A DNA stretch of 12,917 nt, from assembly GCA_947564305.1 (NCBI GenBank), contig CANOBT010000149.1:1-12917 (forward strand), given 5' to 3'. The stretch's first letter is position 1. Each line of letters opens with the position of its first letter. This DNA comes from an uncultured Lachnospiraceae bacterium. GTDB taxonomy: Bacteria > Bacillota_A > Clostridia > Lachnospirales > Lachnospiraceae. Of the stretch, positions 1 to 6,559 are shown piece after piece. The notes below the pieces were generated by a model. That model was not told the DNA's origin. It saw only the letters and a program-made list of their open reading frames with translations, and made no database searches. The translations under genes were made by a program, and so were the position numbers.

Positions 1-37
1 TATACACTTAAAGTGTCTCATGCGGCATTTCTTTTAA

Positions 38-280
38 AAAGTTGTAAAGTGGTGTTATACGAATAAACCTAAAGAAAAAAGAAGAAAAGAAAAAGAAAAG
101 CAGGAAGAAATCCCAAAAGATAATCTAATTAATGAGGAAGTAGTTGAAGATTTAGGGAAAGTTGCAATTACGGGTGTTGCACTATTTGGATTATATGAAT
201 TAGTAAAATGGGGGGTGGCGGTTGCTTTGACACCAGCTACAGGTGGAGGCAGCTTAGTTGCAGCAGGTTGTATGCCGTAA
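38..280 (+). pseudogene. C-terminal tail of a displaced polymorphic toxin (startless remnant)
   Basis: An open frame of 80 codons ends at TAA 278-280. It follows an in-frame TAA at 35-37 and has no ATG, and no plausible start in its first half, so it cannot be a complete gene. The product begins with a highly charged Lys/Glu stretch. It then has a hydrophobic helix around GVALFGLYELVKWGVAVAL and ends in a Gly/Ala-rich tail (TPATGGGSLVAAGC). From memory, tails of this kind (charged linker, one hydrophobic segment, PATGG-like end) occur at the extreme C-terminus of Rhs and other polymorphic toxins of Firmicutes; I could not check this. A strong ribosome site and a putative immunity gene follow within 16 bases, the usual toxin-immunity order. 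The frame may continue upstream of the window through a frameshift near base 60, because frame 1 is open from base 1 to 63. The toxic activity cannot be told from this piece. Confidence 0.4.
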
Positions 281-288
281 GGGAGGAG
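281..288 (+). promoter_or_regulatory. Ribosome binding site deciding the start of the first immunity gene
   Basis: GGGAGGAG starts immediately after the stop of the upstream toxin tail. It lies 7 bases before ATG 296 but only 4 before the in-frame TTG 293, so ATG 296 is the better start. Confidence 0.8.
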
Positions 289-295
289 TTTTTTG

Positions 296-1093
296 ATGAA
301 TAAAACGCAAATTATTAAAAAGGTCGTAGGAGAAAAATTAAAAGGGTATGGCTTCCAATATCTGAAAACAGACGGTCCGCTTCGGATATTTATCCGAGAA
401 GTCAATGGATTTAAGAGATACTATGATCCTGAAACGGATATAGTAAAACAATATATCAATATTCAGGGAAGCAACTTCTATAAGGGATTGACGGTTCGTT
501 TTAATACGGATGTGTATGGGTATGAAATGGTGCAGGAACTTACTGAATTGAAAAAATATGGAAATAATGGGTGGTTGGTGTATACAGACGAGAATGATTA
601 TAAAGAAAAGTTGAGTATACTTACAGAACTTATTATTGAGCATGGTCTGAATCTGCTGGAAAAAATGAGTTCTGAGGAAGAGATTATTCCGACAAGGGCG
701 ATGGCGGAAAAATTGTTCAATCAGCATAAGGAGTTGAGGAATGCTTTTGTAAATGAATTTCATATTAATGCAGTATATAATCAGCCGAAAGAGATAGACG
801 AGAGTTTCCAGCCGATTAAGAAATTGATGATGGATACTGTTGAGTTATCCTATGAAAATGTACAGGAATTGCTTGTGAAAATAGCTGCTTTTATTGGAGA
901 AATATCTTGTGAGATGTGTTCATATGAGTGGAAATTTCCTGAGCATTTTAAGGCACCGGAAATAGTTGGAGACTACCCCTGTTTCTGGCCGCTAGATGTG
1001 GTGATAAATATATGGAAAAATAAATGTGAAGATCAATCCTGGAAATTATTGGAAGAGCATATTGAGGTATTAAAGCATAGTTTAGAGAATTGA
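296..1093 (+). CDS. Putative cytoplasmic immunity protein, DUF4304-like N-terminus
   Basis: This 265-residue protein has no signal peptide or membrane segment and reads as a soluble, mixed alpha/beta acidic protein. Residues 1-80 (KGYGFQYLK, then RIFIREVNGF and a beta-rich stretch ending in VRFNTD) resemble the DUF4304 type of N-terminus, 'long helix, GF, strand, strand'. That assignment is from memory and uncertain. The second half is helical, with SCEMCSYEW and DYPCFWPLDVV. I do not recognise a catalytic motif. The gene begins 16 bases after a toxin tail and has the low GC of immunity genes in such loci, so its likely role is to bind and neutralise the toxin ending at 280. It could instead be an unrelated orphan. 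The reading frame is intact with a good ribosome site, so it may still be expressed. Confidence 0.75.
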   Translation: MNKTQIIKKVVGEKLKGYGFQYLKTDGPLRIFIREVNGFKRYYDPETDIVKQYINIQGSNFYKGLTVRFNTDVYGYEMVQELTELKKYGNNGWLVYTDENDYKEKLSILTELIIEHGLNLLEKMSSEEEIIPTRAMAEKLFNQHKELRNAFVNEFHINAVYNQPKEIDESFQPIKKLMMDTVELSYENVQELLVKIAAFIGEISCEMCSYEWKFPEHFKAPEIVGDYPCFWPLDVVINIWKNKCEDQSWKLLEEHIEVLKHSLEN

Positions 1094-1129
1094 TTAGATA
1101 ATTTTGAAGAAATGAAAAAGGGGAAAACC

Positions 1130-1483
1130 ATGATCCAGAAAAAAACAAAAGAAACCTCCCGGACAGTTCCGGAGGAAAACAGAATCATCCGGGAAACCAT
1201 CCGGAAATCCTGGCTCAACGCGTCCGGCGAGTTCGCGTTCCGGAAGCTTGCGAGACATCAGGAGGGCTTTTTGGACTGCTCTCTGGAAGAGGAGAAAGAG
1301 AGCCTTTCGGTCGCCTACGAGGTCGGAAACCTTCTTCCCTGGGCGGACATCCGGCGGGAGAAGAGGGAGCTGATGATCTCGGCGCTGATCGATGTGGGAA
1401 AACAGGAATACCAGCGGTGGCTGTACCAGGGACAGCAATTGGGATTGCGGGGATTACTTATGTTGCAGCCGATAATTGTGTGA
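1130..1483 (+). pseudogene. essB: N-terminal fragment resembling type VII secretion protein EssB/YukC
   Basis: ATG 1130 follows AAAGGGG with a 6-base gap. About 95 codons then read as a charged N-terminus, RHQEGFLDCSLEEE, a strand-rich LSVAYEVGNLLPW, and REKRELMISALIDVG. This pattern (acidic stretch, 'sl.l.Y.v', then 'ek...i.aLid.g') recalls the start of the pseudokinase domain of EssB/YukC, a membrane subunit of type VIIb secretion systems. The family is normally around 400 residues, so only the first quarter is here. After about 1410 the frame runs for some 24 meaningless codons through an AT-rich toxin tail that is read in another frame, and it stops at 1481-1483. This stretch is clearly GC-richer than both neighbours, so it was joined here by recombination. 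The identity comes from remembered motifs and is moderate. It could be another protein of the same secretion locus. Confidence 0.45.
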
Positions 1484-1875
1484 TAACGGTTGGAGCATCT
1501 GGTAGTGCCAGTGCCGGAGGTGGATTATGTGGCTCAAGTCAAATTGCATTTGATAAAAATGGTAATTCAGAAATACAAATAACTGGTGGATATTTAATTT
1601 CTACAGGAGAAAAGGTGGGAGGAGTAGGTACTATTTCTATTTTTCCTGGAATGAAAGATGTTTCGGAGTCTAGAGATTATTTTTCAGTTTTGGGGGTTTC
1701 TGGTGGACTGGGGTTATTTGGTGGCATTGATATAATGTTTGCAGGTGAGGGAAATGAAACACATTTTGCGGGGGCGTTTTCGTTAGGCGTTGGAGAGGGA
1801 TTAGAAGGACATTTCTATGGTACATATACATGGAAGTTATTAGGAATACAAAATTTGGAAACGTGCTTAGAATAG
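1417..1875 (+). pseudogene. Glycine-rich C-terminal toxin tail (displaced Rhs-type CT)
   Basis: The frame from GTG 1417 to TAG 1873-1875 encodes about 152 residues. They open with a small-residue stretch (AVPGTAIGIAGITYVA). A long Gly/Ser/Ala-rich region of alternating beta character follows (VGASGSASAGGGL, GGYLISTG, GVSGGLGLFGGIDIMF, FSLGVGEG), ending with EGHFYGTYTWKLL. There is no ribosome site before the GTG, and the frame stays open upstream into the essB-like piece without meaning. It therefore reads as a toxin tip cut from its delivery protein, not as a gene with its own start. From memory, similar glycine-rich ends close many Rhs proteins of Lachnospiraceae; no toxin family can be named. 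The repeated Gly-rich strands would suit a beta-barrel or membrane-acting domain, which is inference. A membrane-protein gene starts 14 bases later and is the likely immunity partner. Confidence 0.5.
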
Positions 1876-1889
1876 GAAGGGTGTTAATA

Positions 1890-2345
1890 TTGAAATTGCA
1901 TTATATAGATAATATTGAAACGGAATTATCTGAAATGGAAATAAAGAAAAGATTGAAAAATATCGCGGTAGAAGATAAATTTTTCAATATGAATATAAAA
2001 GGGAAAAAAATATATCATTTAGAATTTAAAGAAAATATAATTTCTTTTTTCTATTTATCCAGTGTAGGTGTACAGGATATGCTCTCACCACGGATATATA
2101 TAAAAATATTGAAAAAAGATAAAGGATATACATGCAATTTGTATTATCGCAGAACATGGATGTCCTTGTGCTTATTCATTTGGTGGAATATTTTTTGTGG
2201 GCTGTGTATCAGTGAAAGTGTCCAAAGAAATAATATCATTCATTTTATATGTTATATAGTAGCATATGTTTTAGGAGTTTGGATAGCGGAAAAACGTCGT
2301 ATCAGTATATGCAAAAAGGTGGTTACAATAAAAGAGGATCTTTGA
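1890..2345 (+). CDS. Putative membrane-anchored immunity protein (two TM helices)
   Basis: The best start is TTG 1890, which follows AGGAAGG (1874-1880) by 9 bases and gives 151 residues. An upstream in-frame ATG at 1830 would overlap the toxin tail and lacks a good site. The first 90 or so residues form a cytoplasmic, charged alpha/beta domain (KLHYIDNIETELS, MEIKKRLKNI, YHLEFKENIISFFYL). Two membrane helices follow (around MSLCLFIWWNIFCGLCI and IHFICYIVAYVLGVWIA) separated by a short loop, and the tail is basic (EKRRISICKKV). The gene is very AT-rich and sits directly behind the glycine-rich toxin tail, so I infer that it is that toxin's immunity protein. Placement in the membrane would fit a toxin acting on, or entering through, the membrane. 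I recognise no named family. The stop at 2343-2345 is in the same frame as the Rhs fragment that follows. Confidence 0.65.
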   Translation: MKLHYIDNIETELSEMEIKKRLKNIAVEDKFFNMNIKGKKIYHLEFKENIISFFYLSSVGVQDMLSPRIYIKILKKDKGYTCNLYYRRTWMSLCLFIWWNIFCGLCISESVQRNNIIHFICYIVAYVLGVWIAEKRRISICKKVVTIKEDL

Positions 2346-2381
2346 TATCTGACGAAGTACGGCTACACGGCGCAGGGGGAT

Positions 2382-4247
2382 GTGGACCGCATTGCCTACG
2401 CGGACGGGCGGGAAGTAAAGCTTTCCTACAACCCTTTAAGGCAGCTGGTGAAGATGGAGGACTGGCTTGGTATCACGAGGATAGAGAACGATGCCGCCGG
2501 GAGGGCGCTGAAAGTACAGTACCCGGACGGGAAGGAGGTATCATACACCTACGGGAAGAGCGGGGAGCGGACAGGAATCACCTATCCGGACGGGAGGAAA
2601 GCGGAATATCTCTATGACGAGGAAGTAAGGCTTTCCGGGCTGGATGACGGGAATGGAATGATCCGTTACCGTTATGATGAGGCCGGGCGGCTCTCACGGA
2701 AGACGTTCCCGAACGGCATGGAGACATCCTATCTTTATAATACGTCGGGATACCTGGCGGAACTGGCCCACCGGGACAAGGAGGGGATCTTAGACCGCTA
2801 TCGCTATCAGTATGACCTGACGGGGAACAAGACTGCTATCGAAAAGCAGAGGAGAGGGCTCCCGGAGGAGAGCGGCATTTACGCCTACGGCTATGATGCG
2901 CCGGGAAGGTTAAGCAGTGTCGCGAAGGACGGACAGAGTTTAAGGACTTATGAGTATGACGCCTTCGGCAACCGGAGCCTGTTGAAAGAAGGAAGCCGGG
3001 AAACGTCCTATGCTTACAATGCCCTGAACCAGCTTCTGAGCAGAGCGGATGCCGTGAACGAGGAAACCTACGCGTATGACAGGCGGGGAAATCTGAGCCG
3101 TATTCTGGAGAATGGGGCGTTAAAGAACCGCTATACTTGTGGTGCCATCAATCGGTTAGAGCAGGCGGTAAACGGAGAGGGGGAAGCGGCTTCCTATACG
3201 TATAACGGCCTGGGGCACCGGGTGGGGAAGACGGCCGGGCCGGAGACGAAGATACAGTACACCATCGACCTGACGAAGAGTTATCATAACCTTCTGCAGA
3301 AAGAGGAAAGAGGGGACGTCCAGACTTATCTGTGGGATGGAGGCATCGCCGGGATAGCGGGGGATGGCGGCAGGAGTGGAAGGTATTACCTGAAAGATGA
3401 GCTGGGAAGCCCGATCCGCCTGATAAGTGAGAGCGGAGAACTGGCGGAAACCTACGGGTATGATGAGTTTGGGCAGGATCTGTACGGGAATCAGGGAGTG
3501 ACACAGCCTTTCGGCTATACAGGATATCAGGCGGACCGGACAGCGGGGACTTACTATGCCCAGGCGAGGGAATACAGGGCAGAGCTGGGAAGATTTGGTG
3601 CGGTAGATACCATTAAGGGAACAGCGACAGCGCCGTATACGCTGAATGAGTATGGGTATTGCTGGAATAATCCTATGATGTTTATAGATTTAGATGGTCA
3701 ATGGCCTCAGTGGCTAGTAAATAATTTGGAAAAAGCAAGAAGCTTTTTTAATACGTATATTTATGGGGAGAAGGAGATAGTAAAGAAAACAAAAGGAAAG
3801 TTGACGGAAATAGCTTATCCATATCACATAGAGGAAGAATCAGTTACAATTCAAAATGAAAATTTCACAGGCTCAATTTTGGTGAAAGAAACCATTTTTA
3901 CAAATGATACGCAAGATATAAAGTATTCGATAAATATTCCTACATTTGATTTGGTTAGTGTGAAAGTTAATGCAGACACAGGCTGGTTAAAGAATAAAGT
4001 TGGATTTGGATTGAAGCTACCATTTTACTATAACGAAAGCTTACGCATATTTGGTTATCATCAAGGTATGATTGATGAAATAAGAAGATATGATGAGTAT
4101 GGTGTTCATGTGAAAATGGGAGTTGCATATGTTGTGGCAATTGTAGTATTTCTTTTTTATGGAGTTGCAACAGGTATGTATGATATCGAAACAGCATTTC
4201 AGTCATTTCAACAATATTGGAACGGAATGAAAGAATGTATTAAGTGA
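2382..4247 (+). CDS. 5'-truncated Rhs/YD-repeat protein with a novel C-terminal toxin domain
   Basis: Rhs sequence begins abruptly at about 2349 (KYGYTAQGDVDRI), just after the stop of the previous immunity gene. GTG 2382 is only a nominal start with no convincing ribosome site. From it there are 621 residues. Residues 1 to about 370 are tandem YD repeats (for example YRYDEAGRL, YEYDAFGNR, YAYDRRGNL). Residues about 375-439 are the Rhs-associated core (PFGYTGYQ, YYAQAREY, LGRF) ending in NPMMFIDLDG at 430-439. Complete Rhs proteins are much longer and carry an N-terminal delivery region, which is missing here. YD repeats form the cocoon that encloses the toxin, and the core is where the tip is cleaved. 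From residue 440 GC drops sharply and an unrelated 182-residue tip begins (entry at 3699). A membrane immunity gene follows. This looks like an orphan Rhs-CT cassette, silent unless recombined into a full rhs gene. Confidence 0.85.
   Translation: MDRIAYADGREVKLSYNPLRQLVKMEDWLGITRIENDAAGRALKVQYPDGKEVSYTYGKSGERTGITYPDGRKAEYLYDEEVRLSGLDDGNGMIRYRYDEAGRLSRKTFPNGMETSYLYNTSGYLAELAHRDKEGILDRYRYQYDLTGNKTAIEKQRRGLPEESGIYAYGYDAPGRLSSVAKDGQSLRTYEYDAFGNRSLLKEGSRETSYAYNALNQLLSRADAVNEETYAYDRRGNLSRILENGALKNRYTCGAINRLEQAVNGEGEAASYTYNGLGHRVGKTAGPETKIQYTIDLTKSYHNLLQKEERGDVQTYLWDGGIAGIAGDGGRSGRYYLKDELGSPIRLISESGELAETYGYDEFGQDLYGNQGVTQPFGYTGYQADRTAGTYYAQAREYRAELGRFGAVDTIKGTATAPYTLNEYGYCWNNPMMFIDLDGQWPQWLVNNLEKARSFFNTYIYGEKEIVKKTKGKLTEIAYPYHIEEESVTIQNENFTGSILVKETIFTNDTQDIKYSINIPTFDLVSVKVNADTGWLKNKVGFGLKLPFYYNESLRIFGYHQGMIDEIRRYDEYGVHVKMGVAYVVAIVVFLFYGVATGMYDIETAFQSFQQYWNGMKECIK
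3699..4244 (+). other. Variable C-terminal toxin domain of the Rhs protein, family not recognised
   Basis: These 182 residues follow the conserved NPMMFIDLDG motif. They begin QWPQWLVNNLEKARSFF and continue with a charged Lys-rich stretch and a beta-rich middle (VTIQNENFTGSILVKETIF, SINIPTFDLVSVKV). After GLKLPFYYNE comes a strongly hydrophobic helix (around residues 579-600 of the full protein, VAYVVAIVVFLFYGVATG), and the domain ends FQQYWNGMKECIK. I see none of the His/Asp/Glu/Cys clusters typical of HNH, deaminase, ADP-ribosyltransferase or papain-like toxins. A membrane helix close to the end, paired with a polytopic membrane immunity candidate, suggests action at the inner membrane; this is inference. 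The domain is much more AT-rich than the core, as expected for a horizontally exchanged tip. Confidence 0.6.
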
Positions 4248-4325
4248 TTTAAGAACAAAGATCATCAAATAATTAATAAAGTAATATTATTTATAAATTA
4301 AATTGGACACAAGGGAGAGAATTTT

Positions 4326-4688
4326 ATGGAACAGGGGAAAAGAAAAGAATATTTTATTTTTACCAGTATTTTTTGGTGGATGGGTTTTATTTTATTTGGA
4401 GTAATGATGATGGTTAATAAAGAAGTATTGGATATACCTTTGAGTACTTTTACGGTTTTTTTATTATATGGTTTAGAAGGAGGCTTGTTGCTTGGAGGAT
4501 TGGTGTCTGGGATGATACTTTTTGTCAGATTTTTTAAACGCCAAAAATTAGTTGTTAGAGTCATGTTATGTCTCTTTTTCCCAGTTACATTTGCGGTTGT
4601 CTGTCATATTGGGATATTATTGTTTTTACCATATGGAATATACAATTTTGTTGCTATGAAGAAGAATAAGATAGAAAAAGAGGCATGA
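4326..4688 (+). CDS. Small polytopic membrane protein, probable immunity to the Rhs toxin domain
   Basis: ATG 4326 is preceded by AAGGGAGAG with about 8 bases of spacing and gives 120 residues. Three to four hydrophobic segments are clear. The first lies around residues 10-29 (IFWWMGFILFGVMMMV) and the second around 42-67 (a Gly-rich YGLEGGLLLGGLVSG segment). The third runs from about 76 to 110 as one or two helices (CLFFPVTFAVVCHIGILLF). Both ends are charged and basic (MEQGKRKEY, MKKNKIEKEA). The gene lies 78 bases after the Rhs toxin tip, in the standard immunity position, with matching AT-rich composition. I recognise no named family. The likely role is protection of the inner membrane against the tip encoded at 3699-4244. 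A generic small membrane protein is the alternative. Confidence 0.7.
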   Translation: MEQGKRKEYFIFTSIFWWMGFILFGVMMMVNKEVLDIPLSTFTVFLLYGLEGGLLLGGLVSGMILFVRFFKRQKLVVRVMLCLFFPVTFAVVCHIGILLFLPYGIYNFVAMKKNKIEKEA

Positions 4689-4737
4689 GGTTTTACTGTA
4701 AGGGGCATTAATAAAAAATGAATATTTTTTTGGACAA

Positions 4738-4776
4738 AATGGTGCGCTGAAGAACCGTTATACTTACTATAAGTAG
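4738..4776 (+). other. Thirteen-codon scrap of Rhs core
   Basis: This stretch translates as NGALKNRYTYYK followed by TAG. The Rhs gene upstream has NGALKNRYTC at 3111-3140. Over the 26 bases from 4741 the two copies differ at 5 positions, mostly third codon positions, so the match is a diverged copy and not a chance run. It is the last visible trace of another Rhs core, eroded on both sides. An IS remnant begins about 130 bases later, so insertion or deletion around that element may have removed the rest. Confidence 0.6.
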
Positions 4777-4906
4777 TGTCTGCTTTTTAAGTCCCAAAAT
4801 CATTGATTTTACTGACTTTCTGGCATATTTATAATAAAATAATTGCAGGGGTTCTGTTTCCAGGCATCGATTTTCCTTGCAGTTTTACCCCGAATCCTAT
4901 CGCGGA

Positions 4907-5348
4907 ATGGAGCAAAAGGCCATGTACAGACCAAGCGACACAACCCAGCATTCCTTTCTTGACTTCAACCAGCCCATGGGGCTGCATATGAACCCGGACA
5001 ACCGATGGGTGAAGATAGACGACAGCATCCCATGGGATGAGTTCGAGACCAAATACGCTGGTGCTGTTCCGCAAGCGCATCACCATGGAGATGGTCATGG
5101 AGGCCAACGAATCCGTGCTTTCCCGAAAAGATGACCGCAAAGGGCCGCCCTCACCAGGCTCCTCCTCCAAAGGAGAAAGTCCGGAAAAGGAAACGGAGAA
5201 CAAGGGAACCCTGACCTTTGACGCGACCTGTGCGCCGGCCCATATCCGCTATCCCTAGGACATCTCCCTGCTGAACGAGGCGAGGGAATTCCTTGAGGGG
5301 ATGGTCGGGCGCTTCTGCCGCTGCTACGGCCTGCACCGGGGTAGTTGA
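4907..5348 (+). mobile_element. Degenerate IS1182-type transposase remnant
   Basis: From ATG 4907 the frame gives an IS1182-like transposase N-terminus (FLDFNQPMGLHMNPDNRWV, then DSIPWDEFETKYA). At about 5056 the sense moves to another frame (LVLFRKRITMEMVMEANES), then DATCAPAHIRYP, a TAG at 5256-5258, and DISLLNEAREFLEGM onward to about 5342. In intact members the FRKR segment lies roughly a hundred residues after KYA, so several hundred bases have been deleted in between and the frame lost. The TAG falls where a Gln is usual. The catalytic C-terminal half is absent. The remnant is GC-rich against AT-rich flanks on both sides. I cannot identify terminal inverted repeats or a target duplication; 4777-4906 may hold part of the left end. 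It is not functional as a transposase. Confidence 0.75.
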
Positions 5349-5381
5349 TTTGATGTTGATTTTTAAATATAGGGAAAGGCA

Positions 5382-5410
5382 TTGAATAATCGTTTTGTTT
5401 ACAGTACAAT
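5382..5410 (+). promoter_or_regulatory. Candidate sigma-A promoter for the 311-residue orphan gene
   Basis: TTGAAT (5382-5387) and TACAAT (5405-5410) are separated by 17 bases, close to the vegetative consensus. They lie about 40 bases before ATG 5451 in AT-rich sequence just after the IS remnant. This would give the orphan gene its own transcription start. Confidence 0.45.
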
Positions 5411-5450
5411 ATAAATCAGGGATAAATAAAACAGTATAGCTGAGCAGAAC

Positions 5451-6386
5451 ATGAAAAGAGGTAAAAAATTTGATGATTATTTTAAAGAGTTCGGTAACTA
5501 TCAAAAAAGGGGATTAGAAACTGAACTTCTGGAAAAAGCAACGGCAACATTTACAATCGCTTTTTTTAATCGCTTTGTGCGGGAAAAATCAATTAATTAT
5601 AAAGCAAAAGAAAGTATGCGAGTAACAGAACGTAAGATAATACACTTTATGGAATGTGAAATAAAGACATTGCCAGGAGTAAAAAATGTAATACGAAAAG
5701 AAAAAATAGTAGAAATTGATGTGGATGTTTTTGAGTATGAGGAATTTCTTTCGCAGTTTTATCATTCAATAAAAAGATTAGCTAAAAATGTGGATAATGT
5801 ATCTTTTCCGGGATATTTATTGCAAAAGAATTTTAGCAAGTTGAACGTGAATATTATGTACGATGAGAAATGTGTTTTTCATCGAATTAGTATTCCAGTG
5901 AAAAATATCCTTATATACCAGGAATATGAAAAGTTTTGTTGTACATTATTGCCAAATGAAGAAGAAATGGAGATGCAAATTATAAATCCATCCCAAGCAG
6001 CAGTGCAGGGTATAGCTTTACTAACCTCATTAAAAAAGATGTTTATGTATACAACAGAAATAGAACAAGAATTATTTGGTAAGTCAGGAAAGTTTATTGT
6101 AAAGCAAGTATATTGTCAATATCAGAATAAGGTAATTAATATTGTACACGAAACGATAAATTCGCTAAATAATATAATAGAGTGTATTTATTTAAACAAA
6201 GTAATTGATATTTCTGAAATCACTGATATTAAAAGAATACTGGAAGAAACAGGTGAACAGATGCGAGATGTTATTTTTGATGTGGCAAAAGAAGCATCTT
6301 ACGAACAGATAGAAGATTTATTCAATCAATTTGTAGATGTGTTTGCTCAATATGTAGATGCATCGGGAATAATGGCTGTTAGTTAG
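5451..6386 (+). CDS. Hypothetical protein, 311 residues, function unknown
   Basis: A single intact frame runs from ATG 5451 to TAG 6384-6386, with an in-frame stop at 5427-5429 just upstream. The ribosome site is weak (GAGCAG), so translation may be low. The product is soluble with no signal peptide. The first 70 residues are charged and helical (FDDYFKEFGNYQKRG, EKATATFTIAFFNRFVREK). The middle is mixed, with strand-like stretches (KIVEIDVDVFEYEEF, VNIMYDEKCVFHRISIPV). The last 110 residues are strongly helical and acidic (INSLNNIIECIYLN, EITDIKRILEETGEQM, EQIEDLFNQFVDVFAQYVD), possibly a coiled coil or helical bundle. I recognise no domain. Position in a toxin-immunity array and low GC suggest an orphan immunity or toxin-associated protein, but no toxin tail precedes it. 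A 23-codon open stretch in another frame (GTAHPYGNSAVSEYSS) follows the stop and may be more debris. Confidence 0.7.
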   Translation: MKRGKKFDDYFKEFGNYQKRGLETELLEKATATFTIAFFNRFVREKSINYKAKESMRVTERKIIHFMECEIKTLPGVKNVIRKEKIVEIDVDVFEYEEFLSQFYHSIKRLAKNVDNVSFPGYLLQKNFSKLNVNIMYDEKCVFHRISIPVKNILIYQEYEKFCCTLLPNEEEMEMQIINPSQAAVQGIALLTSLKKMFMYTTEIEQELFGKSGKFIVKQVYCQYQNKVINIVHETINSLNNIIECIYLNKVIDISEITDIKRILEETGEQMRDVIFDVAKEASYEQIEDLFNQFVDVFAQYVDASGIMAVS

Positions 6387-6559
6387 GAACAGCTCATCCA
6401 TATGGTAATTCTGCGGTATCGGAGTATTCAAGTACCAAAAGCAGAGAAAGTTAAAAATATTGGGATGTTGAAGAGAAGGTTTTGAGAAAAAGATGTTTTA
6501 AGTTAGTGTATATTTTACTAATTTAAAATATGCGTTACCAGTTTTGAAAATTACCTGCT

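Noticed and set aside
338..763. Minus-strand open frame of 141 codons opposite the first immunity gene
   Set aside because: Its composition mirrors the AT-rich + strand gene, and it has no ribosome site or recognisable domain.
2249..2617. + strand open frame bridging the second immunity gene and the Rhs fragment
   Set aside because: It crosses the recombination joint in a third frame, and the Rhs half is read in the wrong frame.
4276..4294. AT-rich near-palindrome between the Rhs tip and its immunity gene
   Set aside because: ATAAA-G-TAATATTA-TTTAT pairs only through A-T bases with a bulge. It is too weak for a terminator and is expected by chance in such AT-rich DNA.
4803..4991. Short + strand open frame over the left side of the IS remnant
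   Set aside because: The transposase motifs are in a different frame here, and this one has no recognisable content.
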